64,000 nucleotides of DNA. Source: Curtobacterium citreum. Lineage in GTDB: Bacteria; Actinomycetota; Actinomycetes; Actinomycetales; Microbacteriaceae. Position numbers and translations under genes: made by a program. Under the pieces are notes generated by a model that saw only the letters and a program-made list of their open reading frames with translations, was not told where the DNA came from and made no database searches. Position 1 is the stretch's first letter. Each line of letters starts with the position of its first letter. Where the stretch lies: contig NZ_VFMQ01000001.1 of NCBI RefSeq assembly GCF_006715175.1, positions 2,852,001-2,916,000 on the forward strand, given 5' to 3'. Shown here in pieces: positions 1 through 7,886 of the stretch.

Positions 1-200
1 TGGTGCTCCGCCGCACGAACCTGGCGTTCGTCGGCGGCGTCACGATCGACCTGCTCGACGAGCTGGCCGACGTCCTCGCCGGTGCGCTCGGCTGGACGGC
101 CGAGGAGCGCGCGGACGAGGTCCAGCGCACGCTCGACGTCCTGCGCGAGTCGCACGGCGTGATCGTGCCGCTGCACACGTCGGCGGCGCAGCCCGCGTAG
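1..200 (+). CDS. glpD: C-terminal fragment, probable glycerol-3-phosphate dehydrogenase
   Basis: This is the 3' end of a gene that begins before the window; the reading frame enters at base 3 and ends at TAG. The visible 65 residues (VLRRTNLAF, then a helical stretch with ALGW, then EEV-type acidic helices) resemble the small C-terminal helical domain that closes FAD-dependent GlpD enzymes, which oxidise glycerol 3-phosphate to dihydroxyacetone phosphate at the membrane. No catalytic residue lies in this fragment, so the call depends on the RRT motif and the LGW helix only. It is followed by a perfect 46-bp palindrome that probably ends transcription. Another FAD oxidoreductase with a DAO_C-type tail is possible. 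Confidence 0.55.
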   Translation, partial: VLRRTNLAFVGGVTIDLLDELADVLAGALGWTAEERADEVQRTLDVLRESHGVIVPLHTSAAQPA

Positions 201-217
201 TCGGTCGCGACCACCCC

Positions 218-263
218 ACGGACGGGAGGCACGGTGCCAGCTGGCACCGTGCCTCCCGTCCGT
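218..263. repeat. GGACGGGAGGC inverted repeat, copy 1 (perfect palindrome)
   Basis: A perfect 46-bp palindrome centred between 240 and 241, with arms ACGGACGGGAGGCACGGTGC and complement. It lies between two convergent genes and could terminate both. It is one of nine full copies of the same sequence in the window; the conservation of the bases, not only of the pairing, marks it as a dispersed repeat family. There is no T-run on either side. Confidence 0.9.
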
Positions 264-378
264 CGTGTGGTCACGTCTGCTGCAGCGCGACGCCGCGCCC
301 GGCGCCGAGACGCCGACTCGTCCGCGAGACGCCGCCGGATCCGGCGGCGTCTCGCGGCGACGAGTGCGCCTCGCCGCG

Positions 379-1035
379 CTAGAACCGCTCGCCGGTCGGG
401 TCCTGCGCCGTGCGGTCGACGAGCTCGTCGCCGCCGACCGGCTCACCCTCCCAGTCGACCAGGCGCCACCCGTCGGCGGTCGAGCCCTCGAGCTCGACGA
501 TGCCGGTGTTCTCGAGGTTGCGCTTCGTCCCGAACTCGTCCGGGGTGTTCTGCGCGACGGCACTCGCCCACGTCCGGATCGCCGCGCCGTGGCTGACGAC
601 CGCGGCGACCGCGACGCCGGTGGCCTCGACCTGCCGGATCGCGCCCTCGTAGCGGGCGAAGAACTCCTCGCCGCTCTCGCCGCCGGGCATCCGGCTGGCC
701 CGGTCCCCCGCCGACCAACCGTGCACGGTCGAGATGTACAGCTGCACCGAGACCCGGTCGCGCTTGCCCTGGGTGTCGCCGGCCTCGATCTCGCGCAGCC
801 CGTCGAGCACGACCGGCTCGAGCCCGAGCGCGGCGGCGAGGGGCGCGGCGGTGACCTGCGTTCGGACCATCGACGAGACGAAGAGCCGCTCGATCCCACG
901 GTCGGCAAGGGCGCCCGGCAGCGCCGCGGCCTGCTGCTGCCCGAGGTCCGTCAACCCCGGACCGGGGACGGCGGCGTCGAGCACGCCGTCCACGTTGGCG
1001 GGGGTCTGACCGTGACGGATGAGCAGGAGTCGCAT
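379..1035 (-). CDS. Histidine phosphatase family protein
   Basis: A 218-residue member of the phosphoglycerate-mutase-like histidine phosphatase superfamily. The phospho-accepting RHG motif is at residues 7-9, a second active-site arginine in the SSMVRTQ segment near 58, an acidic residue in REIEAG at 82-84, and the second catalytic histidine in VVSHG near 149. These enzymes remove phosphate from small molecules; the substrate cannot be read from the sequence. The ATG at 1035 is 6 nt after a TAGGGT box with no ribosome binding site, which suggests a leaderless message. It converges on the glpD fragment and is unrelated to it as far as can be seen. Confidence 0.88.
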   Translation of the reverse strand: MRLLLIRHGQTPANVDGVLDAAVPGPGLTDLGQQQAAALPGALADRGIERLFVSSMVRTQVTAAPLAAALGLEPVVLDGLREIEAGDTQGKRDRVSVQLYISTVHGWSAGDRASRMPGGESGEEFFARYEGAIRQVEATGVAVAAVVSHGAAIRTWASAVAQNTPDEFGTKRNLENTGIVELEGSTADGWRLVDWEGEPVGGDELVDRTAQDPTGERF

Positions 1036-1064
1036 GGACCCACCCTAGGAGAGGGCCGCCGACG

Positions 1065-1187
1065 TCAGCCCTGCCGCGCCTTCCATCGCGGGTCCCGCTT
1101 GTTGATGACGTACACGCGGCCGCGGCGTCGCACGATCTGCGAGCCGGGGATCTTCTTGAGCGCCTTGAGCGAGTTGCGGACCTTCAC
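1065..1187 (-). CDS. rpmJ: 50S ribosomal protein L36, zinc-independent form
   Basis: A 40-residue protein starting (V/M)[11 protein letters not shown] and ending RWKARQG. It contains no cysteine or histidine, so it is the C-minus form of L36 that does not bind zinc; the zinc form carries a CxxC...C...H ribbon. Bacteria make the C-minus form under zinc shortage, which frees zinc held by ribosomes. GTG at 1187 is preceded by AAGGAG at a normal distance. A Zur-like palindrome lies 29 bp upstream and a CobW_C-domain gene diverges from it, which supports regulation by zinc. Confidence 0.93.
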   Translation of the reverse strand: MKVRNSLKALKKIPGSQIVRRRGRVYVINKRDPRWKARQG

Positions 1188-1215
1188 GGGTCTCCTTCCT
1201 GCACCGACTCCTTGT

Positions 1216-1230
1216 TGAGAACGGTTGTCA
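1216..1230. promoter_or_regulatory. Zur-like operator
   Basis: TGAGAACGGTTGTCA is an inverted repeat with seven-base arms around a central base, with one mismatched pair. It resembles the actinobacterial Zur box (TGA-AA-x-x-TT-TCA pattern). It sits between the divergent genes for zinc-free L36 and the CobW_C-domain protein, 15 bp before the ATG at 1246 and just upstream of the TAGGCT box at 1233-1238, so a bound repressor could block both directions. Confidence 0.75.
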
Positions 1231-1245
1231 TGTAGGCTACCCGAC

Positions 1246-2283
1246 ATGCGCCCTGCAGCAACCACCCTCGTCACCGCCCTGCACGATGCCGACGCAGTCC
1301 GCGTCGCGCGCCGGATCGGCAGCGGCCACCGGATGCACGTCCAGGGCGATGCCCTCGCGGCGGCCAGGGGCATCGCCGCGCGACGCGACCAACTCGACCG
1401 CGTGTGCGGACCGGACGCCGACCACGACCTCGTCGTCACGCTCGCGCCGGAGGTGGACGTCCGCGCGGTCGGGATGCTCCTCGCGAACGCCGCCCGTTCG
1501 GAGACCGGCGACGACCGGGTCCTGCGCCACGTGGTCGCCGTGCTCCGGGCGGACGACGTCGCCCACCTGCTCTGGTCGGACGTGGACGACGCCTTCGTGG
1601 CCGCTGAGCGCGTGGTGGCCCTCGTCGAGTACGCGACCGTGGTCGCGCTCGACCGACTCGAGCCACTCTCCGGCCGTCGTCGTCGGGCGCTCGTGGCGTT
1701 GCTCCACCGCATGGCTCCGCAGGCGGCGATCGTCACGGCACCCGCCGTCAGGGGGCCGCTCGACCTGCCGGCGTCGAACGGCGGCGCCGCCCGCCTGCTG
1801 GCCTCCGGCGCCGGCTGGATGCGCGCACTGTCGAGCGACGCCGGCCGGACCGACACCGGGCGAGGGCCGCAGGACGACCTGGTGACGATGCGGTACCGCG
1901 AGCCGCTGCCGTTCCACCCCGGGCGACTCGCCGACGTCATCGCGAACGACCTCGCCGCGGGCGCGAACGGGCGGGTCCTGCGCTCGAAGGGGTTCTTCCG
2001 ACTGGCCTCACGGCCGGACCACGTCGGCTCGTGGTCGAGCTTCGGTGCGATGCTCGCGCTGGACCCGACCGCGAACCCGTCGTGGGACGAGGACGCGCCG
2101 GTCGGTCAGGCGATCTGGTTCGTCGGCGAGCGCCTCGACGTGCACGTTGTCGAACGCGCGCTGGACGGCGCACTCCTCACGTCGGAGGAGCTGCTCGCCG
2201 GGCCGGACGTCTGGCGTCGGTGGCCGGACCCGTTCCCGGTGTGGCCGGCGCTCGACCCCTCGCACGGACACCGGCACGACTGA
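1246..2283 (+). CDS. COG0523-like protein with CobW_C domain, degenerate G domain
   Basis: A 345-residue protein whose C-terminal third ([17 protein letters not shown], then [29 protein letters not shown] and a DPFPVW end) matches the CobW C-terminal domain of COG0523 GTPases, several of which are zinc chaperones induced by zinc starvation. The N-terminal part lacks the usual GxxGxGKT P-loop, the CxCC metal motif and a clear NKxD motif, so GTPase activity is doubtful. I start at ATG 1246: the TTG at 1225 lies inside the Zur-like box, and TAGGCT ends 7 nt before this ATG, fitting a leaderless transcript. Context with L36 points to zinc limitation. It could be a regulator or storage protein derived from a chaperone. 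Confidence 0.7.
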   Translation: MRPAATTLVTALHDADAVRVARRIGSGHRMHVQGDALAAARGIAARRDQLDRVCGPDADHDLVVTLAPEVDVRAVGMLLANAARSETGDDRVLRHVVAVLRADDVAHLLWSDVDDAFVAAERVVALVEYATVVALDRLEPLSGRRRRALVALLHRMAPQAAIVTAPAVRGPLDLPASNGGAARLLASGAGWMRALSSDAGRTDTGRGPQDDLVTMRYREPLPFHPGRLADVIANDLAAGANGRVLRSKGFFRLASRPDHVGSWSSFGAMLALDPTANPSWDEDAPVGQAIWFVGERLDVHVVERALDGALLTSEELLAGPDVWRRWPDPFPVWPALDPSHGHRHD

Positions 2284-2290
2284 CCGGTGT

Positions 2291-2328
2291 GCGACGTCGC
2301 ACGCGTCGATCGACGCGTGCGTCGTCGC
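2291..2328. terminator. Palindromic hairpin after the CobW_C gene
   Basis: A 24-bp perfect palindrome (2298-2321) extended to 38 bp with a single mismatch, beginning 7 nt after the stop codon of the CobW_C gene and between convergent genes. There is no U-tract, so it is a terminator-like structure rather than a classical intrinsic terminator. A 14-base direct repeat (GGACGACCGGCGCC type) follows at about 2347-2378. Confidence 0.6.
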
Positions 2329-2386
2329 AGACCGCGCGCCGTGCTCCGGACGACCGGCGCCCCGGGACGACCGGCGCTGCACGCCC

Positions 2387-3889
2387 TCAGCGCCGGGCGG
2401 TCTCCGCGATCCCGTCGTGCGCCGCGAAGGGCAGGTCGCCCAGGTCGAGGTTCGGGTTCGTGTCCTGCGTGAGCACGAGCTCGCGCGCCTCGGCCTCGGA
2501 CTCCACCGCGGGCATCGACCCCGGGAGCGGCCGCTGCGAGGACTCGCGCATGCAGAACACACCGATCGCCCCGACGATGCTCATCGCCACGAGGAAGTAC
2601 GCCGGCGCGAGCTGGTCCCCCGTCGCGGTCAGGAGCGCCTGCACGATGAGCGGCGTCGTTCCACCGAACACCGCGATGGCGATGTTGTAGGCGAAGCCCA
2701 TGCCCCCGTACCGGGTCGACGTCGGGAAGAGCGCCGGCAACGAGGCCGCCTGGTTCGACACCCACAGCGCGGTCATCAGCGCCAGCAGCCCGAGTCCGGC
2801 GAGGGTCGACCACTGCGCTCCGTGCCCGATGAGCAGGAAGGCCGGGACGGCGAGCACGACCGTGGTGCCGGCACCGATCCACATCACCGTGCGACGACCG
2901 ATCCGGTCGGAGACGCGACCGGCGACCGGCAGCATCACCGCGAGCAGCACGAGCACGGGGATGGTGAGGAGCGTCCCGTCGATCGCCGAGTACCCCAGCG
3001 AGTCGGTCAGGTACGTCGGCATGTACGAGGTCAGCGCGTAGCCGACCGTGTTCGAGGCGCCGACGAGCATGATCGCGATGACGATCGGGCGCCAGTGGTC
3101 CCGCACCATGACGAGCACGTTGGCGGGCCGACCGCCCTCGGCGGCCTCGCGGTCCGAGGCGGCGGCCTCCTGCGCCGCCTGGGTCGCCTGGAAGACCGGC
3201 GACTCCTCGATGCGCAGGCGGAACCAGATCGCGACGACGCCGATCACGCCGGCGAGCAGGAACGGGAGGCGCCAGCCCCACGCGGTCATCGTCTCGTCGC
3301 CGAGCGACACCTGCAGCACGGTCACCACGGTGGCGCCGAGCGCGAAGCCCATGTAGCTGCCGAAGTCGAGGATGCTCGCGAAGAAGCCGCGCCGACGGTC
3401 GGGGGCGTACTCGGTCACGAACGTGGTCGCGCCGGCGTACTCGCCACCGGTCGAGAAGCCCTGCGCGAGCTTCAGCACGACGAGCACGACCGGAGCGACC
3501 GCGCCGATGGTCGACCATGCCGGCAGCACTCCGATCAGGAACGTCGACGACGCCATCAGGATCAGCGTCGTGGCGAGCACCTTCTGCCGTCCCAGCCGGT
3601 CCCCCAGCCGACCGAACACGATGCCGCCCAGGGGTCGCGCGACGTAGGTCGCCGCGAACACCCCGAGGCTGAACAGGATCTGCACCGACGGCTCGGCCGT
3701 GGGCAGGAACACCTTGCCCATCGTGACCGCCAGGTAGCCGTACACCCCGACGTCGTACCACTCCATCGTGTTGCCGACGACCATCCCGCTGACGGCCCGG
3801 CGCATCATGCTCTTGTCGACCACCGTGACGTCGCTGACCCGCAGACGTCGGGGCGGTCGGGTGGTGGTACTGCTGGGGTCGGAACCCAT
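2387..3889 (-). CDS. MFS transporter, metabolite:H+ symporter (ProP/MHS) type
   Basis: A 500-residue, twelve-helix major facilitator. GNTMEWYDVGVYGYLA in helix 1, the RPLGGIVFGRLGDRLGRQKVL loop and GFSTGGEYAGATTF are hallmarks of the metabolite:proton symporter family, which imports organic acids, proline/betaine or shikimate-like compounds. Long acidic tails at both ends (last 40 residues rich in E and D) are typical of ProP-like members. ATG at 3889 has GAGGAG upstream; longer in-frame extension to 3967 lacks one. The substrate is not predictable. The gene stands alone, convergent with the CobW_C gene. Confidence 0.85.
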   Translation of the reverse strand: MGSDPSSTTTRPPRRLRVSDVTVVDKSMMRRAVSGMVVGNTMEWYDVGVYGYLAVTMGKVFLPTAEPSVQILFSLGVFAATYVARPLGGIVFGRLGDRLGRQKVLATTLILMASSTFLIGVLPAWSTIGAVAPVVLVVLKLAQGFSTGGEYAGATTFVTEYAPDRRRGFFASILDFGSYMGFALGATVVTVLQVSLGDETMTAWGWRLPFLLAGVIGVVAIWFRLRIEESPVFQATQAAQEAAASDREAAEGGRPANVLVMVRDHWRPIVIAIMLVGASNTVGYALTSYMPTYLTDSLGYSAIDGTLLTIPVLVLLAVMLPVAGRVSDRIGRRTVMWIGAGTTVVLAVPAFLLIGHGAQWSTLAGLGLLALMTALWVSNQAASLPALFPTSTRYGGMGFAYNIAIAVFGGTTPLIVQALLTATGDQLAPAYFLVAMSIVGAIGVFCMRESSQRPLPGSMPAVESEAEARELVLTQDTNPNLDLGDLPFAAHDGIAETARR

Positions 3890-4079
3890 ACGCGATCTCC
3901 TCGTGGTGGGGACGGGCCGATCGGTACCGGCCCGGAACAGCCAGCAACGGTACCGAGCGACCGACATGTCACTGGCCGGGGATTCACAGGTACCGGCGTG
4001 TCACCCGGACGGGGGTCACGCCCGATCCGTACGACGGTGCCGATCGGCCCGAAGGTCACGACGCGGTAACGTCTGCCCC

Positions 4080-4616
4080 GTGGCGATCGAACCGGACACG
4101 AAGAACTGGACCTGGGTGATCGGGACCGCGTGCCCCGACTGCGGCTTCGACGGGGCGACCCTGGCGTTCCGCGACGTCCCGTCGGTCATCGCCGAGAACG
4201 CTGCCGCGTGGCCGGAGCAGCTGGCCCGTCCGGACGTCCGGCAGCGCCCCGACGACCGCACGTGGTCGCCACTGGAGTACGGCGCGCACGTCCGCGACGT
4301 CCACCGGAAGATGACGGAACGGCTCCGGCTCGTGCTCGCCGAGGACGACCCGACCTTCCCGAACTGGGACCAGGACGCCACCGCCGCCCAGGACCGCTAC
4401 GGCGAGCAGGACCCGGCGGTCGTCGCCCGGGAGCTCACCGATGCGGCCCGTGACGCGGCGGCCGCGTTCGCCGCCGTCCCCGACGGCGCCGTCGGACGGA
4501 CGGGGCGGCGCTCGGACGGCAGCGCCTTCACGGTCACGACCCTCGCGACCTACTACGCGCACGACCCGGTGCACCACCTGTGGGACGTGCGCCGGACCGC
4601 CCACCGCACGGGGTGA
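4080..4616 (+). CDS. DinB-fold protein
   Basis: A 178-residue four-helix-bundle protein of the DinB/mycothiol-dependent superfamily. It shows the GAHVRDVHRKM helix and the C-terminal HDPVHHLWDV segment, which supply the metal-binding histidines in this fold. Unusually, the N-terminus carries CPDCG at 18-22, a possible extra metal or redox site seen in an actinobacterial subgroup. GTG at 4080 lies 7 nt after TAACGT (4067-4072) without a ribosome binding site, so a leaderless start is likely. DinB proteins often catalyse thiol transfer or detoxification; the reaction here is unknown. It converges on the SorC gene across a repeat hairpin. Confidence 0.75.
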   Translation: MAIEPDTKNWTWVIGTACPDCGFDGATLAFRDVPSVIAENAAAWPEQLARPDVRQRPDDRTWSPLEYGAHVRDVHRKMTERLRLVLAEDDPTFPNWDQDATAAQDRYGEQDPAVVARELTDAARDAAAAFAAVPDGAVGRTGRRSDGSAFTVTTLATYYAHDPVHHLWDVRRTAHRTG

Positions 4617-4660
4617 CGGACGGGAGGCGCGGTGCCGGCCCGCACCGCGCCTCCCGTCCG
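4617..4660. repeat. GGACGGGAGGC inverted repeat, copy 2
   Basis: Nineteen-base arms (CGGACGGGAGGCGCGGTGC and complement) around a 6-base loop, beginning one base after the DinB stop codon and lying between convergent genes. Here the family's variable base is G (GGCGCGG) in both arms, a paired change relative to copy 1, so pairing is under selection. Confidence 0.88.
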
Positions 4661-4679
4661 CCCCTGGTCGCCTCGCGAC

Positions 4680-5645
4680 TCAGGCGAGTGCGTCGAGCAG
4701 GGCGCGCGCGGTCACGGCGTCGGTCACCAGCTCGTTGATCATGCCGGCACGGACGGCGCCGATGATGCTCGGCACCTTCGCCGACCCGACGGCGACGCCG
4801 ACCGCGTGCGGGACGCCCGCGAGCACCTCGCGCGACGTCCGGACCATGCGCTCGCTGCCGGGGAACTCGATCGGCGACCCGTCGGCGGCGAAGAAGTTGA
4901 GACAGACGTCACCGGCGGCCTGGTCGAACACGGCGTCCTCGACCGGGATCCCCCGCGCCAGCGCATCGCGTGTGGGGGTCGGTGCGCCGACGCCCAGGAT
5001 CGCACCCTTCGCCCGCCCCCACAGGCCGACGACGTGCTGGAAGGCGGGGTCCTCGTCGAGCGATGCCCGCATGGCGGCCGACGGCAGGGCCTGCGCGAAC
5101 AGGAACGCCGGGATCGCGCCGGAGTGCTCGGCGGCCGTCCGGGTGATCTCGTTCGTCTGGAACCACGGCATCGGGTCCGCCTGCCCGCCGACGGTGGGGA
5201 CGAGCTGCACGCCCGCGAGCTGCGGCATCCCGGTCTGCGCGACGTCGTAGACCGTCCGACCGGACGACACCAGGACCGCGTCGCCCGGGGTGAGCCCCAT
5301 CCCCTCGACAGCGGTCGCGATCGGGGCGGCCAGGTCGGCGCCGAGCGTCGCCTGGTGCGTCACGGCCGCCAGGTGCACGGCGCGCAGCCCGAGCACGACC
5401 TGCAGCCGTTCGGCGAGCGCGACGGTCTCGTCCTGGAAGGGGTCCACGACGTCGATCCGGACGAGGCCGGCGCGGCGCGCCTCGGCGACCAGTCGGCTGA
5501 CCGTGGGGCGCGAGACCCCGAGGCGCGAGGCGATCTCGACCTGGGTGGCGTCCTCGAGGTAGTACATCCGGGCCGCCTGGTAGACGGTGTCCAGCGGGAA
5601 ACGGGCCCGCGACCCCTCGGCGCCGGTGGTGCTCTCGGAGGACAT
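4680..5645 (-). CDS. SorC-family sugar-binding transcriptional regulator
   Basis: A 321-residue regulator with an N-terminal helix-turn-helix (ATQVEIASRLGVSRPTVSRL near residues 34-54) and a SorC/DeoR-type sugar-phosphate-binding domain (LVSSGRTVYDVA, VGLWGRAKGAILGVG, VPSIIGAVRAGMINELVTD). Such proteins usually repress or activate polyol operons and respond to a phosphorylated intermediate. ATG at 5645 has a weak GAAGGG upstream. It is followed downstream on the same strand order by the SDR gene region (SDR at 5699-6547 is upstream of it by 53 bp), so SDR and regulator may share a transcript. It probably acts at the divergent promoter region 6581-6630. Confidence 0.88.
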   Translation of the reverse strand: MSSESTTGAEGSRARFPLDTVYQAARMYYLEDATQVEIASRLGVSRPTVSRLVAEARRAGLVRIDVVDPFQDETVALAERLQVVLGLRAVHLAAVTHQATLGADLAAPIATAVEGMGLTPGDAVLVSSGRTVYDVAQTGMPQLAGVQLVPTVGGQADPMPWFQTNEITRTAAEHSGAIPAFLFAQALPSAAMRASLDEDPAFQHVVGLWGRAKGAILGVGAPTPTRDALARGIPVEDAVFDQAAGDVCLNFFAADGSPIEFPGSERMVRTSREVLAGVPHAVGVAVGSAKVPSIIGAVRAGMINELVTDAVTARALLDALA

Positions 5646-5698
5646 GCTGCGGCACCCTTCGGATCGGTCGGACACTCGGATCGTAGTCCGACCGAGGG

Positions 5699-6547
5699 TC
5701 ACCGGATCGTGAACCCGCCGTCCACGCGGAGGTCGGCGCCGTTCACCATCGCGGCGCCGTCGCTCGCCAGGAACAGCACCGCGGCGGCGATCTCGGCGGG
5801 GGTCGCGAAGCGGCCGGTCGGGATCTCGTCCTGGTGCCGGATGCCCGCCGCGTTCGCCCAGGCCGCACGACCCAGGTCGGTGAGCACGACCGTCGGTGAG
5901 ACCGTGTTGACCGTGACCCCGCGCCCGCCCCACTCGAGCGCGAGCACCCGGGTCAGACCGAGGACGCCGGCCTTCGACGCGCAGTACGCGGCGTGCCGGT
6001 CGAGGCCGACGTGGGCCGCCTGCGACGCGATGTTCACGATGCGCCCGGTGCCGGCGGCGAGCATGTGCCGCCCGACTGCCTGCGCGAGCCGGAAGGTGCC
6101 CGTCAGGTTGACGTCGAGGGTGCGCGCCCACGCCCCGGCGTCGAGGTCTTCGGCGGCGTCGAGCGCGACGATGCCCGCGCAGTTCACGAGCACGTCCATC
6201 GAGCCCGCGGCGTCGACGACCTGCTGGACCGCGGCCGCGACGGAGACGTCGTCGGTGACGTCGCACGCGAGGCCGAGGTGCTCCCCGGCCGTGACGGCGG
6301 GCAGCTCGGCGGCGGCCGCCGCCGAGGGGTCCGCACGGACGTCGACGATGGCGACGCGGGCACCGCGGGAGGCGAAGGCGTGCGCGATGGCGTTCCCGAT
6401 GCCGGACGCGCCGCCCGTCACGACCGCGGTCCGGCCGGTCAGGTCGTTCGTCAGGTCGACGGTCCCGGGACCGGGTCGCAGTGCCGCGGCGAAGTCGGTG
6501 GCGGTGGCGGTGTCGGTGCCGGTGGCGCTGTCGACGGCGTCGGTCAT
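5699..6547 (-). CDS. Short-chain dehydrogenase, candidate D-threitol dehydrogenase
   Basis: A 282-residue classical SDR: TGGASGIG cofactor motif at 44-51, NCAG at 122-125, and the catalytic tetrad N147, S175, Y188, K192. The D at the end of strand 2 (AIVDVRAD) favours NAD+. It has a 30-residue N-terminal extension containing a TDTATATD stretch. ATG at 6547 has AAGGGAG upstream. In Mycobacterium smegmatis a similar SDR oxidises D-threitol to D-erythrulose in a cluster with a zinc dehydrogenase, a DhaK-type kinase and an RpiB-type isomerase; all these partners are adjacent here. The substrate is inferred from this context. Confidence 0.8.
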   Translation of the reverse strand: MTDAVDSATGTDTATATDFAAALRPGPGTVDLTNDLTGRTAVVTGGASGIGNAIAHAFASRGARVAIVDVRADPSAAAAAELPAVTAGEHLGLACDVTDDVSVAAAVQQVVDAAGSMDVLVNCAGIVALDAAEDLDAGAWARTLDVNLTGTFRLAQAVGRHMLAAGTGRIVNIASQAAHVGLDRHAAYCASKAGVLGLTRVLALEWGGRGVTVNTVSPTVVLTDLGRAAWANAAGIRHQDEIPTGRFATPAEIAAAVLFLASDGAAMVNGADLRVDGGFTIR

Positions 6548-6580
6548 GGTCGCTCCCTTGCGATGGATCGGTGTGGTGTG

Positions 6581-6630
6581 GGAACCATAGCAGAAATTGT
6601 GTTCTGGACATCTGTTCCGACGGGTGTACA
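6581..6630. promoter_or_regulatory. Divergent promoter/operator of the polyol cluster
   Basis: An AT-richer patch holds two nested inverted repeats on nearly the same centre: GGAAC (6581-6585) with GTTCC (6614-6618), and CAGAA (6591-6595) with TTCTG (6602-6606). On the plus strand TTCTGG (6602-6607) and TACAGT (6625-6630) are 17 bp apart and form a plausible -35/-10 pair for the zinc dehydrogenase gene; on the minus strand TATGGT (6584-6589) may be the -10 for the SDR gene. The SorC regulator is the natural candidate to bind the nested repeat. Confidence 0.6.
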
Positions 6631-6689
6631 GTCGTCGCCGAACCATCGGAACGGGCGCCCCGCCCGGCTGACCAACGGAGGACCAGCAC

Positions 6690-7868
6690 ATGTCGACGAC
6701 GACGACGACCGAGACCCCGGCGCAGGGTGAGGCGCACCTCGAGATCCCGACCACGATGCGCGCCGTCGTGGTGCACGGGCCCGGTGACTACCGACTCGAG
6801 GAACGTCCGGTGCCGCAGCCCGGCCCGGGCGAACTGCTGCTCTGCACCGACGCCGTCGGCATCTGCGCGAGCGACCTGAAGTGCTACCACGGCGCCGCGA
6901 AGTTCTGGGGCGACGAGAACCGGCCGGCGTGGGCGGAGGCCGACCGGATCCCCGGCCACGAGTTCGTCGGGACGATCGTCGCCGGTGACGACGCCGCACT
7001 CGCGAAGCGCGGTGTGACGCTCGGCGACCGGATCGCGTGCGAGCAGATCGTCCCGTGCTGGGAGTGCCGGTACTGCCTCGAGGGTGCCTACTGGATGTGC
7101 GCCGTCCACGACATGTTCGGGTTCAAGGGCTTCGACGGTGCGATGGCCGAGTACGTGCTCGTCCCGGCGAAGGCCCTGACCCATCCGGTCGACCGCGCGC
7201 TGCCGGGCCAGGTCGCCGCCTTCGCCGAGCCGCTCTCCTGCGCCTTCCACGCCGTCGAGCGCGGCGAGATCAGGTTCGGCGACACCGTGGTGATCGCCGG
7301 CGCCGGCCCGATCGGCCTGTCCGCCATCGCCGGTGCCCGCCAGAAGAACCCGCTGCGGATCATCGCGCTCGACGTCGTCGACGACAAGCTCGCGCTCGCC
7401 CGCAAGGTCGGTGCCGACCTGACGATCAACATCGCGCAGGAGGACGCCGTCGCCCGGGTCAAGGAACTCACCGACGGCTACGGCGCCGACGTCTACATCG
7501 AGGCGACCGGTCACCCCTCCGCGGTGCCCCAGGGCCTGAACCTGCTCCGCAAGCTCGGCACGTTCGTCGAGTACTCGGTCTTCAAGGACGCCGTCTCGGT
7601 CGACTGGTCGATCATCTCCGACGACAAGGAGCTCGACGTCCGGGGCGCCCACCTCGGCCCGCACACCTGGCCGGCGGCGATCAAGCTGCTCGAGTCGGGC
7701 ACGCTGCCGATGGACGAGATCTGCACGCACCAGTTCCCGCTCGAGGACTTCCAGCAGGCCCTCGACCTGGTGGGCGACTCCGCCGGCGTGTCGGTGAAGG
7801 TGTCGATCATCCCGTCGCTCTCGGCGCCCACCACGTCCGCCCCGACCGTGTCCGCCGCGCGGGCCTGA
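6690..7868 (+). CDS. Zinc alcohol dehydrogenase, candidate erythritol/L-threitol dehydrogenase
   Basis: A 392-residue medium-chain dehydrogenase. Catalytic zinc ligands C59 and H90-E91 (GHEF), structural-zinc cysteines C123, C126, C129 and C137, and the Rossmann GAGPIG at 204-209 are all present, so the enzyme should be active and zinc-dependent. ATG at 6690 has GGAGG upstream. It heads the plus-strand arm: polyol permease, kinase and isomerase follow. The length and the FWGDENRP insert resemble the erythritol/L-threitol dehydrogenase of M. smegmatis, which makes erythrulose. A sorbitol- or threonine-dehydrogenase-like role cannot be excluded by sequence alone. Confidence 0.82.
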   Translation: MSTTTTTETPAQGEAHLEIPTTMRAVVVHGPGDYRLEERPVPQPGPGELLLCTDAVGICASDLKCYHGAAKFWGDENRPAWAEADRIPGHEFVGTIVAGDDAALAKRGVTLGDRIACEQIVPCWECRYCLEGAYWMCAVHDMFGFKGFDGAMAEYVLVPAKALTHPVDRALPGQVAAFAEPLSCAFHAVERGEIRFGDTVVIAGAGPIGLSAIAGARQKNPLRIIALDVVDDKLALARKVGADLTINIAQEDAVARVKELTDGYGADVYIEATGHPSAVPQGLNLLRKLGTFVEYSVFKDAVSVDWSIISDDKELDVRGAHLGPHTWPAAIKLLESGTLPMDEICTHQFPLEDFQQALDLVGDSAGVSVKVSIIPSLSAPTTSAPTVSAARA

Positions 7869-7886
7869 GCGCCGAGGAGTCCCGCG

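Noticed and set aside
1225..1245. TTG at 1225 as the start of the CobW_C gene
   Set aside because: It falls inside the Zur-like box, has no ribosome binding site, and the ATG at 1246 is correctly spaced from TAGGCT.
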